A stretch of 64,000 bases of DNA from Okeania hirsuta (GCF_003838195.1 NZ_RCBY01000005.1:1-64000), one strand, 5' to 3'; numbered from the stretch's first letter, positions 11,006 through 21,845 are shown. Numbers and translations are program-made. Notes: a model not told the origin generated them from the letters alone.

Positions 11006-11811
11006 AATAGGGGGTTAATTCAACAATTAATAATGAATAATGAATAATTAGGGTTTGCTGAAAAAGTCTTTTAGTAGGGGGAGGAGACAGGAGACAGGAG
11101 ACAACCCACCCCTCGCCCCTCCCCCTCCCAGGAGGGGAGAAATGGGAATGAGCGAGGAGGTAGTCGGAAAATTGTCCCAAGATTGTTCTGCCCAACTATG
11201 TGCCTAAAATACGCTCCATGCATGAGCATCAAGAGCTGAAAACCAGGCACTTTTTTCAAACCCAAAAAGGCTAAAATCTTTATATGTCAATGCTTTTAGA
11301 TTTAATCAGCAAGCCCTAATTAATAATTAATAATTACCTCTCCTTGAAAAAAAGAGGATTGACTAATAATGAAAATTTTCTTTATTATCCCCTTAAGAGG
11401 CTATGCTTTATAAACATCTTTCTTAACATAAAAATTGACAAAATATACGAGTTATGTATTGGTATTGGGGCGACTTTTTTAGGAGAAAAGTGTATTGAAA
11501 AATACATTTTTTTGAGAACTGTAGATAAATTTTTTGCCCCCACACTCCCCCCATCTCCCCATCTCCCCATCTCCCCATCTCCCCATCTCCCCATCTCCCC
11601 ATCTCCCCATCTCCACATCTAATGTGTGTCAGTCCACTATTGCAGGATGGCAGAAATAACTAACCAGTTACAAAATCCTAAGAGCTTTACCAATCAATAC
11701 TTTTGACTGTCTTGAGTGTGTCTTACATTCTGAGGTCCCCTCAGAATTACACACTCGCTTTTGACTTTTGAGTTTTGACTTCCGCTGACTTTTGACTTCC
11801 GCGTAGCGGCA
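11006..11811. repeat. Intergenic mosaic of dispersed repeats
   Basis: Between the phosphatase start and the recJ end lie a 278-bp inverted-repeat element (11045-11322), a dispersed AATTACCTCTCCTTG element (about 11325-11420) and a tandem run of about ten CCCCATCT units (11543-11615). Most of a CTAGTGC-family element (11638-11814) follows. Short frames through the CCCCATCT run give low-complexity Ser/Pro/His or Gly/Trp peptides and are not genes. Confidence 0.7.
11045..11322. repeat. MITE-like element, TAATTAGGG..TTGCTGA family
   Basis: A 278-bp segment is bounded by a 17-base inverted repeat with one mismatch: left taattagggtttgctga at 11045-11061, right tcagcaagccctaatta at 11306-11322. Inside are a gggaggagacaggagaca run and the phrase aggctaaaatctttatatgtc. 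A copy in the opposite orientation ends at 19634 (tcagcaaaccctaata), and partial copies end near 34855 and 43467. No protein is encoded. Confidence 0.72.
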
Positions 11812-11814
11812 CTA
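11638..11814. repeat. MITE-like element, CTAGTGC family, joined to recJ stop
   Basis: This is a longer member of the family seen cleanly at 60671-60782. It has the shared left end (tgcaggatggcagaaataac), the middle phrase ccagttacaaaatcctaa and the shared right end (cttccgcgtagcggcacta), with extra sequence in between. Its last three bases, CTA, read as the TAG stop codon of recJ on the minus strand. Confidence 0.72.
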
Positions 11815-14193
11815 AAAGGGAATAGAGATCGTAGTATCTTCTAAGATTGTCTGAGCTGCGATCGCTTCTATTGTTTTTAATGGTACTTCACAGAAGTATT
11901 TTTGCCGAAATTGTTCTTCTGATATTGCTGCTAGGAATTTTCCGATTATTTGGGATTGAGTTTCTGATTTTTGGTTTTTGATTTGATTTTGAGTTATGTA
12001 AAATGCTTGGTCTTTATACTTGACATTAAAACATAAATATTGTAATACTTGAAAACCTAATTTGAGAGTAGTATCACCAATACCTAATTTTTTTAGGAGT
12101 TGATAACGGGTGACAGGTTTAGCTGTACGACTGAGATATTTAGAAATACCCAAAAGTTGTTGCCAGATATCTGTCGGAGGGACAATAGGAGGTTGTGAGT
12201 AGGCGATCGCTAATTTCTTTTGTTGATTTATTGCTCGCCGAAACCAGACTCGTAAATCGTTCCAGCTAGTGGGACATTCTTTGAGAAGAATAAAATCTTT
12301 TTGGCTATTAATTCTTATTTCTTCTAGATTACCGATTCTCTGACTATTACGCCAGTCCCAAATCCAATCTACAAGATTTGATGTTTTTAACTGGGTATTT
12401 TGGAGCGATGGTTGTACGGCAATAAGTCTAACTTCATAACGTTTTTTATAGGCATTGAAGTCTAACTCTACCAAAGCATCACATTTTTCTTCAGGAATTT
12501 CATCTTTATAATGACCCCACCAAACACCAGGGAACCCTTCCTCCCCAGACTCATCCCAAATTTCAAAATCTGTTTTGATATATTGAACTTTTTTTCCGTT
12601 TAAATCTTTTTGATTTCTGTGCCAAACATTACTAAACCTACAATTTTGGACTAAAAGTTTAGGAACAGGGTTGCCCATTCCACAGGGTTCTAAAAGTTTA
12701 AGTTCTTGAAATAAATCTCTACCCAACTCAGAGACAGTCACAATTAAATCTACTTCTATTGTTGAAGTCTGGTTAACGGTCGTTCCTAATGTTTGTCCTA
12801 ATAATTGATTAATAGCATCTGTAAATATGGGGATATTTTCTACTGGCAAGCTTAGGCCAGCAGCAAAAGGATGGCCTCCAAACCTATGTAATAAATGTTC
12901 TTGATTTTTAACTAACTGGTATAGGTCTATTTGACCAAAGGAACGAGCGGAACCACGAGCTAATAATGGTTCCTCAGAGTTTTTGACCGCCTCAGTTTCC
13001 TCGGTCAACAAAATAGTGGGACGGTTGTATTCTTGAGCTATTTGACCTGCTACTAATCCTAACACACCTACAGGCCATTGAGGGTCTGTGAGAACTATGA
13101 CGTTAGTGGTAGAAAGGTCTAGTTTGGTCAATTTTTGGGTAACGTCTCGAACTACTTCTTTTTGTAGGGATTTGCGCCTAGAGTTGGCCAGTTCGGTTTC
13201 TATGGCGAGTTTTTGACAATTTTGGGGGTCACGACTGGTGAGTAATTCTACACAAAAGCTGGCATCTCCGATGATTCTACTTACAGCGTTAATTCGAGGT
13301 CCAATACCAAAGGAAATATCTGTGGGGCGATCGCCTGTTTTTTTACATAATTCTAATAGTTTGGCGACTCCTGGTCTGGTGGTTTTGTGGAGTTGTGTAC
13401 TTAATTTTTCAATTCCTATTTGTGCTAAATATCGACTTTCTTCTGTTAGTTGAACTAGATCGGCAATTAAACCAATGGCTACTAAATCTAATAATTCTTT
13501 TAAGGGTAGTTTAGGTATTTCTGGATGAGTTAAATAAAGTGCTTCTATTAATTTATAAGCTACTCCAACTCCGGAGAGATTATATAGGGGATGAGAGGGG
13601 GATAAATAACGAGGATTAATAATAGCTAATAAGGGCGGACGTTGAGGGGGTAGAGTGTGATGGTCGGTGACAATTATGTCTATTCCCTGGTTATTTGCAT
13701 ATTCTATTTCGGCAATATTTGTACTACCTGTATCGCAGGTAATTATTAAGCTATAATTTTTTTTTGCTAACTGTTCAATTCCAGGAATATTTAAACCATG
13801 AGATTCTGTAAATCTGTTAGGAATGTAATAAGTTAATTGATGATTTTTCTGAAAAAAATCTCCTAATCCATCCCAAAGTACAGATGTTGAGGTAATACCA
13901 TCAGCATCAAAGTCTCCCCAGATAGCAATTTTTTCTTGATTGTTTTTAGCATCAATAATTCTTTCTATAGCTTTGTTAATTTCGATGCCAAATTCAAAGG
14001 GATTAGTGGGTTGATATTGTTTTGGGTCTAAAAAACCTGCTAATTTTTGAGTATCTTTAATTCCACGGTGCCATAATAATTGTGGTAGATATTTTATTGA
14101 TAATTTTGGTGCATAATTTTTGATAATCTCAACAAATGAATTTGGCGGATTATCGGAGGCATAAATTTGCCAATAATTTCTGGTTTCAGACAT
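11812..14193 (-). CDS. recJ: single-stranded-DNA-specific exonuclease RecJ
   Basis: The 793-residue protein is RecJ, the 5'-3' single-strand exonuclease of DNA recombination and mismatch or base-excision repair. The DHH phosphoesterase motifs are clear: DFDADG at 94-99, CDTG near 153, VTDHH at 175-179, and GVGVAYK further on. The DHHA1 part has GGHPFAAGL near residue 450. The protein is longer than typical E. coli RecJ (about 577 residues) because of a C-terminal extension of about 200 residues, seen in cyanobacterial relatives. The ATG is the first one in frame, and the start MSETRNYWQIY is reasonable. Its stop codon is formed by the end of a dispersed repeat, so the last few residues may differ from close homologues. 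Confidence 0.94.
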   Translation of the reverse strand: MSETRNYWQIYASDNPPNSFVEIIKNYAPKLSIKYLPQLLWHRGIKDTQKLAGFLDPKQYQPTNPFEFGIEINKAIERIIDAKNNQEKIAIWGDFDADGITSTSVLWDGLGDFFQKNHQLTYYIPNRFTESHGLNIPGIEQLAKKNYSLIITCDTGSTNIAEIEYANNQGIDIIVTDHHTLPPQRPPLLAIINPRYLSPSHPLYNLSGVGVAYKLIEALYLTHPEIPKLPLKELLDLVAIGLIADLVQLTEESRYLAQIGIEKLSTQLHKTTRPGVAKLLELCKKTGDRPTDISFGIGPRINAVSRIIGDASFCVELLTSRDPQNCQKLAIETELANSRRKSLQKEVVRDVTQKLTKLDLSTTNVIVLTDPQWPVGVLGLVAGQIAQEYNRPTILLTEETEAVKNSEEPLLARGSARSFGQIDLYQLVKNQEHLLHRFGGHPFAAGLSLPVENIPIFTDAINQLLGQTLGTTVNQTSTIEVDLIVTVSELGRDLFQELKLLEPCGMGNPVPKLLVQNCRFSNVWHRNQKDLNGKKVQYIKTDFEIWDESGEEGFPGVWWGHYKDEIPEEKCDALVELDFNAYKKRYEVRLIAVQPSLQNTQLKTSNLVDWIWDWRNSQRIGNLEEIRINSQKDFILLKECPTSWNDLRVWFRRAINQQKKLAIAYSQPPIVPPTDIWQQLLGISKYLSRTAKPVTRYQLLKKLGIGDTTLKLGFQVLQYLCFNVKYKDQAFYITQNQIKNQKSETQSQIIGKFLAAISEEQFRQKYFCEVPLKTIEAIAAQTILEDTTISIPF

Positions 14194-15168
14194 CTTTAAT
14201 AAATTTAATTTATCGTCACTATACTGCCGTTCTTTGTCAGGTATTAGGTGGTAGGTTTTAGGTGTTAGATTTTATATAGAATCTGGTTATAAAGTATATG
14301 TTTATAATTCTATCCACACTTCAATATTCAATATTAAATCAGACCATCTCCCCATCTCCCCACCTCTGCCAACTATATAATAAGTATTCAACCAGATTTA
14401 ATATTAGGTGGTAGGTTTTAGGTAGTAGATGAAAAAAATTCATCTAATATCAAGTCTCATTAATTAGCCATAATAAAAATGTTCTTCTCTTAAGAGGGAA
14501 TATTTTTTCAGTCCGAATGCTGGGTAAACAAATTTCTCCTTCTTCCCTACTCTCTACTCCCTACTCCCTAAATTTTTTATTGGGGTTATTTAAATAGACA
14601 TGATATAAATACTTGTATGAAATAGATCCAGGGTCATTTCATTCTAGATTTTGGCAATTAATTTATTGCTTTTCAGACAGGGAAAGATAAATTCCCTAAA
14701 TATTGAAATAATGTTGTTTAGTCAATACATAAAATGGCACAGTTTAGAATGAAACAACTCTAGAAATAGCCCTGATATTTGTTACAGATATTGGTTGATG
14801 GGAAGATGGCATAATTACTTGTATTTAATATAAAATTGCTCTTTTATTATCTTGCTCAACTTTAATTTTTTGTGAAGTAACTTTAGCGTTATTTTATTTT
14901 TCGTATTTCATCTTAGTACTGAAAAATCTGGGTAAAAAAACACTATTTTTACATGAAAATTGTGGTCTAAAGCCTCTATTTTAAGGAGATAAAAAGCGGT
15001 CGTTAGCGCAGCTTCCCGAAGGGTGGGATGACGGATTATCGTCGCCATCTCCAATCGAGAAAGAGAATAAAAAAAATACTTCGGGTCAATCCTCTTCTTT
15101 TCAAGGAGAGATAATAATTAATAATTATTAATTATTAATTATTAATTATTAATTGTTGAATACCTTCT
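14194..15168. other. Intergenic, repeats and A+T-rich sequence
   Basis: No gene is seen. Repeats include a duplicated ggtggtaggttttaggt phrase (14250 and 14408), CCCCATCT units at 14345, CTCTACTCCCTA runs at 14550, and a dispersed element from about 14985 to 15150. That element is inverted relative to the copy at 33745-33960 and contains the small repeat gcgcagcttcccgaaggg (15006-15023). It ends in tandem AATT/ATTAATT units beside the hybrid kinase stop codon. Confidence 0.55.
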
Positions 15169-16365
15169 TCAATAAAATAATTCTTCGTCGATAAATTGTT
15201 CTTTGATAAAAGGAACTTTGACAGTAAATATTGAACCTTTATTAACTTCACTCACTACACCAATATCCCCACCCATCATTTTACAAAAGTGACGACTAAT
15301 AACTAAACCCAAACCAGTACCTCCATATTTCCGTGTAGTTGAATTATCAGCTTGAGTAAATGGTTTAAATAAAACATTCATTTGATTTTCTGATATACCT
15401 ATACCAGTATCAGCAACACTTAAAATCAACATTTTCTTAGGGGTCAATTCCTCACTTTGAACAGTACAATATTCATCATTGCTAATAATTTTAACCTTCA
15501 AACTAATGTTGCCATTTTCTGTAAACTTCGCTGCATTGCTCAGAAGATTTAAAATCACTTGGCGCATTTTATTAGGGTCAGCTACTATTAATTCCTGATG
15601 ATCTTCGCAGATAATTTCTAATGTATTACTATTTTGCTCAATTAATGGTTGAATAGTAGCTACGACATTTTCAATTAATGCCATTATCTTGAAACTTTCC
15701 AAGTGGACATCCATTTTACCTGCTTCAATTTTTGAAAGGTCGAGAATATCATTTATTATTGTTAATAAATGTCTTCCCGCAGTATGAATATTATCAAGGT
15801 CGTGAACAAAGTCTTCATAACCTAAATCCCGAGCATCTTCTAATAAAATTTCACTATAGCCAATAATCGCGTTTAATGGTGTTCGTAATTCATGACTCAT
15901 ATTTGCTAGAAACACACTTTTTGCTCGGTTTGCTGCTTGTGCTTCATCTTTTTCTTGTTTTAAACGTTTATTTTCTTTGAGTTGTCTAACATTTTCTAAT
16001 GTTTTTTTGATCGTAATTTCTAAATCTTCAAAATCTATAGGTTTAGTCAAGAAATCAAAAGCACCTCTATTCATTGCCGACCTAATTTTTTCCATATCGT
16101 CATAAGCAGAAATAATTACTGCTTTAATATCAGGATATTTATCTTGAATATTATCTAATAAAGTTAATCCATCCATTAAAGGCATATTAATATCAGTTAA
16201 TACGATATCTATCTTCAATTCTTCTGACAATATTTCTAATGCTTCTACACCATTTCTAGCAAAAATAAACTCTAGTTCTTTTTGTTTGATTTTTTTTCTA
16301 AAGTTACGGACGATCAGCGATTCAAAATCAGGCTCATCATCTACAACAAGTATTTTTGATGACAT
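15169..16365 (-). CDS. response regulator-histidine kinase hybrid
   Basis: The 398-residue protein has a receiver domain first (about 1-125), with the acidic pair DDE at 9-11, phospho-acceptor D58 (LTDINMP) and the K108 region (FLTKPID). A coiled-coil linker follows (about 125-148), and then a histidine kinase core. The H-box is [15 protein letters not shown] with H158; the ATP-binding part shows [15 protein letters not shown] and GGTGLGL. There is no membrane segment or input sensor domain, so it must take its signal through the receiver or a partner protein. This REC-HisKA-HATPase order is common in cyanobacterial phosphorelays. All catalytic motifs are intact. No cognate regulator lies beside it; the promoter should be in the AT-rich 650 bases upstream. 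Confidence 0.92.
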   Translation of the reverse strand: MSSKILVVDDEPDFESLIVRNFRKKIKQKELEFIFARNGVEALEILSEELKIDIVLTDINMPLMDGLTLLDNIQDKYPDIKAVIISAYDDMEKIRSAMNRGAFDFLTKPIDFEDLEITIKKTLENVRQLKENKRLKQEKDEAQAANRAKSVFLANMSHELRTPLNAIIGYSEILLEDARDLGYEDFVHDLDNIHTAGRHLLTIINDILDLSKIEAGKMDVHLESFKIMALIENVVATIQPLIEQNSNTLEIICEDHQELIVADPNKMRQVILNLLSNAAKFTENGNISLKVKIISNDEYCTVQSEELTPKKMLILSVADTGIGISENQMNVLFKPFTQADNSTTRKYGGTGLGLVISRHFCKMMGGDIGVVSEVNKGSIFTVKVPFIKEQFIDEELFY

Positions 16366-17017
16366 AATATTTTAACTAATAAGCCGATTACTTTTAAATT
16401 TATAAATTACTGATAATAAATAATCATAAATATTATCAAGCTTCTTATGCAGGTGGAGTGAAGTATCTTATACATCGAATGATACTTTTTGTGTTGACTT
16501 AAGGTGAACTACAAAGGAGTAAACTTTAACTATTACTCTCTGTTCAAGCCCTTTTTCCTAAAGTCCCAAATTTTCACCCAATCTCTCATTCAATTGACAA
16601 AAGCTGCAATAAGTTACAATGAGTATGACTTAGGTATCACTTACACACAAACTTTTTGATTTTGAGATAATAATAAAGTCTTTTTTTTCTATTAAATGTT
16701 AAACTTCTCCAGAAGCATTGCTTTCTTTTTTACTTATTTTATACCAAATTCAAAATTAGAGCTATACAGGGAGTGTCTGACTAAATATAGTAATAACTAT
16801 TATATTTTACCAAAAAATAATTTCTATAGTGACTGGAGCAATTTTTAAGCTCATACTAAATCCTGTTTATAAAGCATCCTTTGATGTAGATGGAGAGACA
16901 AGTTGTAGGGGAGATGAGGAGAGGTTTGAATCTTACATCCTATAAAATGTTTTTAATAACCGGATTTGGTATTATTTCTATGGAATTGTACCTAGAATTT
17001 AATTCAATAATTTTCAG
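16366..17017. other. Intergenic, no gene seen
   Basis: AT-rich spacer between two minus-strand genes. It must hold the promoter of the hybrid kinase and the end of the nuclease transcript. No hairpin, repeat or conserved frame stands out. Confidence 0.4.
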
Positions 17018-17839
17018 CTAAATTGATATTTCTGGAATACTATCTATACTTAATATTAAGTCAGCAGAAGCAAATGTAGACTGAACATCTACTTCTTTGT
17101 CCTGAACTTCTAAAAAATTCTGACAGCGAGTAGTAAATTGACAAGAATGACAATGTTCAATCTTCTGAACTTGAGGAAATTCTTCACCCTTTTCCTGATA
17201 ATTTTTTAACCAATCATTTAATCGATATAATATTTGCTTTAAATCTCGCTCAGTTTTTTTGTGTGCCTGTTGATTATAAGAAAATTTTAGTTTAGCAGGT
17301 AACTTTTGACTTTTTGGTTCGATAAACCAATAGGTCATCGAAACTGCATCTGGCAAATATTTGCTAGTTTCAACTAGAGTGTAAAGATATAAGCGTGTTT
17401 GCCAATTTTGAGCTAACTTTGTTTGATTTTGAGGAAAGCTATAAGTTTTCCAATCAAAAATTTGTGCTTGTTGAATATCGGCAATCAATAAATCATAAAT
17501 AACCGTCAATATATAATCATTAAAATTAATACTAAGACTATGTTCAGCTTGACGTAAAATTATATTATCTTGAGTTTCAGGATTTAATATTTCTGGTGCT
17601 GCTTGAAAAAAAATTTCAAAACAGTACTGCATTTCTTGATTTTCTAACATTAAAGATTCTATTGGTAATCCTAGTTCTCTTTGCTGCATTAATAAGTGAA
17701 ACTGACTACCCCAATTTAGTCTTTCTTGTTGTGCTGGTGTTGTTGGTACGCTCAGATTATCAAGATAGAGATGTTGAAATTTACGGGGGCAAGTTGTAAG
17801 TAGATTCAGGTGTTGTTGAGAGAGTCTATATTTTGCCAT
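17018..17839 (-). CDS. Fe-S PD-(D/E)XK nuclease (RecB/AddB/Cas4-like)
   Basis: The 273-residue protein has the core of the PD-(D/E)XK nuclease superfamily. D116 (IYDLL) and D129-x-K131 (FDWKT) form the metal-binding and catalytic set, and Q147 in QTRLYLY is motif III. Cysteine 17 (TTCPRKF) plus 230, 233 and 239 (HCHSCQFTTRC) are spaced as the 4Fe-4S cluster of AddB, Dna2 and Cas4 nucleases. It should cut or resect DNA, probably single strands. It is a free-standing nuclease without a helicase domain. A UvrD-type helicase at 52967 could be its partner, but they are not adjacent. There is no CRISPR array or cas gene nearby, so a Cas4 role is not suggested. Confidence 0.83.
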   Translation of the reverse strand: MAKYRLSQQHLNLLTTCPRKFQHLYLDNLSVPTTPAQQERLNWGSQFHLLMQQRELGLPIESLMLENQEMQYCFEIFFQAAPEILNPETQDNIILRQAEHSLSINFNDYILTVIYDLLIADIQQAQIFDWKTYSFPQNQTKLAQNWQTRLYLYTLVETSKYLPDAVSMTYWFIEPKSQKLPAKLKFSYNQQAHKKTERDLKQILYRLNDWLKNYQEKGEEFPQVQKIEHCHSCQFTTRCQNFLEVQDKEVDVQSTFASADLILSIDSIPEISI

Positions 17840-18333
17840 TAGTAATATTATGTCCGGTTGAATAGTTATAGGAAGGAGTCAGAAGTCAGGAGTTAGAAAT
17901 TAGGAATTAGGAAGAAAGAATAGAAAGTTTTCAGGTATAAAGAGGAGAAAGTTTTTTTGTCATTAGACATAGGCGTGAAAAAGATATAGACTTTTTGCGC
18001 ATAGTAGGCAACAGCTCCGAAAGGCAACAGGGAAGAGATTTTTAGGAAAAAGGTACGAAAAATGATTTAGGGAAGTGAATTTTACAACTCTAGCTGATGT
18101 TAAAAAAAGGGCAAGTTTATTTTCTGGAGATATAGTCATTCTGAATAAGACTGGAACACTTTTTTAGCTGAAACTCTTTCAAGGTAAGAAACCCTTGTCT
18201 CAATCTTAACTGGAATGACTATATCTATTAATTATCTGGAAATGATATAGGGTTTCTCAGTAAGAGTGAGGTACACTCTTATCTTTACTTAACTATTGCC
18301 TGTTGCCTATTGCCAGATGAGCTGTTGCCTAAA

Positions 18334-18435
18334 AGACATCTCCAATAATCAAAAATCAAATCAATTATCATACATAAATCATCAATTATTTCCCCCTACT
18401 CCCTACTCCCTATTCCCTATTTTCTGGAGATGTCT
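18334..18435. repeat. MITE-like element, AGACATCTCCA family
   Basis: A 102-bp segment has a perfect 11-bp terminal inverted repeat: agacatctcca at 18334-18344 and tggagatgtct at 18425-18435. It contains a CTCCCTATTCCC tandem run and no gene. Related copies are at 31721-31823 and 31988-32088, and loose ends are at 4562 and 4928. Confidence 0.75.
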
Positions 18436-18484
18436 AAAACAAACGAATTTTGTACCTCACGCTTCTTGGTAATTGCTATATCAA

Positions 18485-18597
18485 CTAGTGCAGGATAGCG
18501 GAAATAACTGACCAGTTACAAAATCCTAAAACAATTACAAATCAAAAATGATTGACTTTTAAATACTAGACTTTTAACTTCCGCGTAGTGGCACTAG
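18485..18597. repeat. MITE-like element, CTAGTGC family
   Basis: A 113-bp copy has ends ctagtgcagg and gcactag, and an inner inverted pair agcggaa / ttccgcg. The middle contains accagttacaaaatcctaa and a TTGACTTTTAA run. The closest complete relative is at 60671-60782. Confidence 0.75.
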
Positions 18598-19808
18598 CTA
18601 TCAGCTTTTAGAACTCTGGGTCAAAGTCCCCTGCAACTGTTGCCCAGGATTGTTTAGGAGGGGTTGAAATCCCCTGATAAACTTTAGAAAAATGATCTTG
18701 CTGAGTGCTGAGTGCTGATCGCTTTTTTAATTATTATTATGTTTACTTCTACCCCACTCCCCCACTCCCCTGCTCAAGATATGGGTTGAAAAGTTTTTGA
18801 GAAATGGAATAAGTCCCACTAACTTCTTTGTCAATCAGGAAAAAAATCCAGATACAAGTATGAGCATTATTTATAATTACTATTATTTTGACTTATTTAA
18901 ACTTGTCTATGTCTTGGATAAGTAGCTACAAATACTCAAATAATTAAAATTTATCAAAAATTAAATTAAACATTAGTTATTTAAAATCAAATTAGCAAAA
19001 TTAGTTCAACATCCCTTTTTAGGGTGTAATTTAGGGCAAAAAAAGAAGCGATAGCGCAGCTAAACGTAGTTATCGCACCTCTATTTCCTACCCCTCTAGA
19101 AAAAGCTGAAAATCTTGATAGATAAACAATACAGCCTTGATTGCTCAAAAGTAAAATTTAGTGTATTTTGGAATTAAGAATTTGGCTCTGCCTAGAAGCT
19201 AAATAAAATGATTTGATTGCAATATGATTTCTGTTTTGTCGATCTACTTCGATTTAATGCAGAGATAAAATGCTGGAATATTCCAAGATTTTTTCCTACT
19301 CTCATCCTTCCTTTCTCCTTTCTCCCAATTACTATAGCTCTACGCGCGACTCACAACTCATATTAAATCCGTTGGCTTCGGAGTAATATAGGCCTTACCG
19401 ATCAAATATCAAAGCATTGACAAATAAAGGTTTTAGCCTTTTTAGAAGGAAAAAAAGTGCAACTTTTTCAGCTTGAGCAACCAAAAAGTTAGGATAAAAG
19501 GCAGAATAATTGCAAAAAAATCAAGGGATAAATATATCCGACTACCTCCTCTAAATTTCCCATTCCTCCTGACTTCTGACTCGGTCCTCCTGACTACTAC
19601 CCCTACCAAAAGACTTTTTCAGCAAACCCTAATATAATTCTGTCGATCATCATACAATGCGTAGGGGCGAATGGCCACTTGCTAACGTACAAGCTCTCTG
19701 CTTTATATGTTGCGGAGCAAAACGCCCCTACAATATAGACTCTTATCTTAATAATATTGAATAACCCTGATGCTACCGTATTTGATATCAGGACTCAGAA
19801 AGCACGAA

Positions 19809-20035
19809 GTAATCCCTTAGTATAATTTTTGTCAACTCAAGGGTGAATATCTACAGGAAATTTAAGTTTTTTCTTGCTCTTAAGCCTTCTTCCCTCTTCC
19901 CTCTTCCTTCTTCCTTACCTTGTAATCCCTTAGTATAATTTTTGTCAACTCAAGGGTGAATATCTACAGGAAATTTAAGTTTTTTTCTTGCTCTTAAGCC
20001 TTCTTCCCTCTTCCCTCTTCCCTCTTCCTTACCTT
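19809..20035. repeat. Tandem duplication of about 113 bp
   Basis: Two almost identical units start with gtaatcccttagtataat at 19809 and 19922. Each unit carries caagggtgaatatctacagg and a run of CTTCTTCCCT units. The same phrase is found inside the element at 4750-4908. The duplication lies just downstream of the DUF3685 gene. Confidence 0.75.
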
Positions 20036-20045
20036 TCTACATTTC

Positions 20046-21845
20046 TTAGTTATTTCTTCCTGTTTCTTCTCTATTATTGTTTCTGCCGAGTTTAGCATCT
20101 TGAAAAGAATTACCAAGACCCTGAAAAATACCTCTCCCAATTAAACCAATACCACGTCCAACTACTTGAGTGAGTAAATACACAATTCCACTACCAATAA
20201 AAGAAACAGTTGCACGAACACCAGGAGCTATTGCATCACGAGTTTCTAGAAGTAATGTTACGGTAAGTGGAATACCTGAAAGTTTTGCTAATTCATGTCT
20301 GCGGGGTGAATAAATAGCCATTTTTTTAATGCCAGTTTCATTCAAAACAAACAAAGAAAAATTACTCTCAAAAATCGCTTTTGGTTCCCCTACATATTCT
20401 TCTATACGATATCTCCAAGATAAACTATTACGGAATTTTTCAATATCTCGTGTTGATAATAACTGCCGACTATAAAAATCTTCTTTAATTTCTTCAACAT
20501 CGGCAAAATTATTTAGTAAAGGGTACATCACAGCATTAGCAATTGAAATTAATAAATTTTGCAATAGAGCTTCAGAAAATTGCATAGCTTCAGGAGTACC
20601 TACAGCACAAGATTTATTATCGACTACTAAAGGAACTTCAAATAATAAATACGCTATTAATTCTTCAACTAAAGGAATCTTATTCAGAATAAAATTATGC
20701 ACATTCTCTACATCATTTAATAAGACTGGTATCACTTCTACTCTAATTTTTTCTGCAAAAGAATTGAGTGTCATTGTTCTACTACTTATTTCTACTTGAT
20801 AGTATTTACTAAAAAAAACTTGGGTTGTAACTTCCCACAATTTGCTGACAATCTCATTTCTTTTTTGTGGTATTTCTTCCCGCAAAATAGGAGTAATACG
20901 CAGTTCATCAAGAATATCTTCAAATTTACATAAAGCTATACATATTAGTTCTTGCTTCTTAGTAGTTCGCAAGATATCAGTTTCCATTGGTAATCTACTA
21001 AGATTAATTAAATTAGAATTTAATTTAGCGATTGTTACTTCAAATAATGCTGTTTTTATATTTATTTCTTCAGTAGGAGTCGGAGAAATAACTTCTGAAT
21101 TTTTTATTGGTACAAGAGGATTAAAAGAACTAGGTAATAGTTGATTAATAATCCACCTAGCTGTTAGCAATTCTCGACGTTGCCCAGAGTTAATTGCTAC
21201 ATTAAAAAGTACAGAAGTTAAATTCTTTCGGTCTAATTTTTTTACACTTTCATCTAGTTGAGAATTAATTTTTGCAAGAGACAAATCTATCTGTTTTAGT
21301 CCCGACTTGCAAACATTGTAACGAAGAGTTTTGAAAAAGTTTGCTGCTTGAACTTTTAGATTTGAAGTTGTCACTTTGCCATAATTTTCTGGCACATCTA
21401 GAGAACTATTTTCCCAATAATACTCACCATTTGCAACTTTTTGAATAATAGTTACTAACTCAGAAATACTGATTCCTTTAGGGCAGTATCCATTAACACC
21501 TAATTCTTGCATTAAAATTAATAATGCACTTTCTTGTAAGGATGTTAATAATAAGATTGGTAATTGAGGATATGAAGTTTTTAGCTGTTGACAAAATTCA
21601 ATTCCAGAGATGTTTAAATCTTGTGTAGTTTTAGCAGACAAATTCTGGGTATCTATGTCTAAAATTATTACAAATTTCTTTTCTTGTGTTATCAAATTTT
21701 CAATAACTTTTATCGCTTCTGCTCCTACCTCTGCTTCACCTAATATTTCTATGTCTGAAAACTGCTCGCAGGAAAATTTTAACCCCATCCGAAAGATAGG
21801 ATCGTTATCAATGAGCAGCAATTGTAATGCTGATTCTCCATTCAT
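20046..21845 (-). CDS. REC-DUF3685 (Ycf55-like) response regulator
   Basis: The protein has a receiver domain in residues 1-145 (LIDNDP at 11-16, phospho-acceptor D63 in ILDID, and a CPKG segment) and a long C-terminal domain. From memory of the family, that domain is the DUF3685 or Ycf55-like region of cyanobacteria and red algal plastids, with the phrase LLFEVPLVVDN and the segment GTPEAMQFSEALLQNLLISIANAV. A hydrophobic Gly-rich segment near the C-terminus (ATVSFIGSGIVYLLTQVVGRGIGLIGRG) may touch a membrane. I choose the ATG at 21845 because the 26 codons upstream, starting at 21923, run through a dispersed repeat and do not belong to the receiver fold. Its output is unknown; no DNA-binding domain is visible. 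Confidence 0.85.
   Translation of the reverse strand: MNGESALQLLLIDNDPIFRMGLKFSCEQFSDIEILGEAEVGAEAIKVIENLITQEKKFVIILDIDTQNLSAKTTQDLNISGIEFCQQLKTSYPQLPILLLTSLQESALLILMQELGVNGYCPKGISISELVTIIQKVANGEYYWENSSLDVPENYGKVTTSNLKVQAANFFKTLRYNVCKSGLKQIDLSLAKINSQLDESVKKLDRKNLTSVLFNVAINSGQRRELLTARWIINQLLPSSFNPLVPIKNSEVISPTPTEEINIKTALFEVTIAKLNSNLINLSRLPMETDILRTTKKQELICIALCKFEDILDELRITPILREEIPQKRNEIVSKLWEVTTQVFFSKYYQVEISSRTMTLNSFAEKIRVEVIPVLLNDVENVHNFILNKIPLVEELIAYLLFEVPLVVDNKSCAVGTPEAMQFSEALLQNLLISIANAVMYPLLNNFADVEEIKEDFYSRQLLSTRDIEKFRNSLSWRYRIEEYVGEPKAIFESNFSLFVLNETGIKKMAIYSPRRHELAKLSGIPLTVTLLLETRDAIAPGVRATVSFIGSGIVYLLTQVVGRGIGLIGRGIFQGLGNSFQDAKLGRNNNREETGRNN

Larger units (their letters stand above)
17840..20045. 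repeat. 2.2-kb gene-free stretch made largely of dispersed repeats
   Basis: Contents in order: a GTCAGAAGTCAGGAGTTAG run (17876), a repeat with aggcaacagctccgaaagg (18005), an AGACATCTCCA inverted-repeat element (18334-18435), a CTAGTGC element (18485-18597), and a copy of the TAATTAGGG family (about 19365-19634). A tandem pair of about 113 bp (19809-20035) closes the stretch. The stretch also contains short phrases like tatcagcttttagaactctgg (18600). No frame resembles a gene. Confidence 0.65.

Noticed and set aside
11344..11622. Short frames through the CCCCATCT run
   Set aside because: They translate simple repeats into low-complexity peptides on both strands and have no homology signal.
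17018..17839. Cas4 function for the Fe-S nuclease
   Set aside because: The cysteine and catalytic pattern fits, but no CRISPR array or cas gene is in the window.
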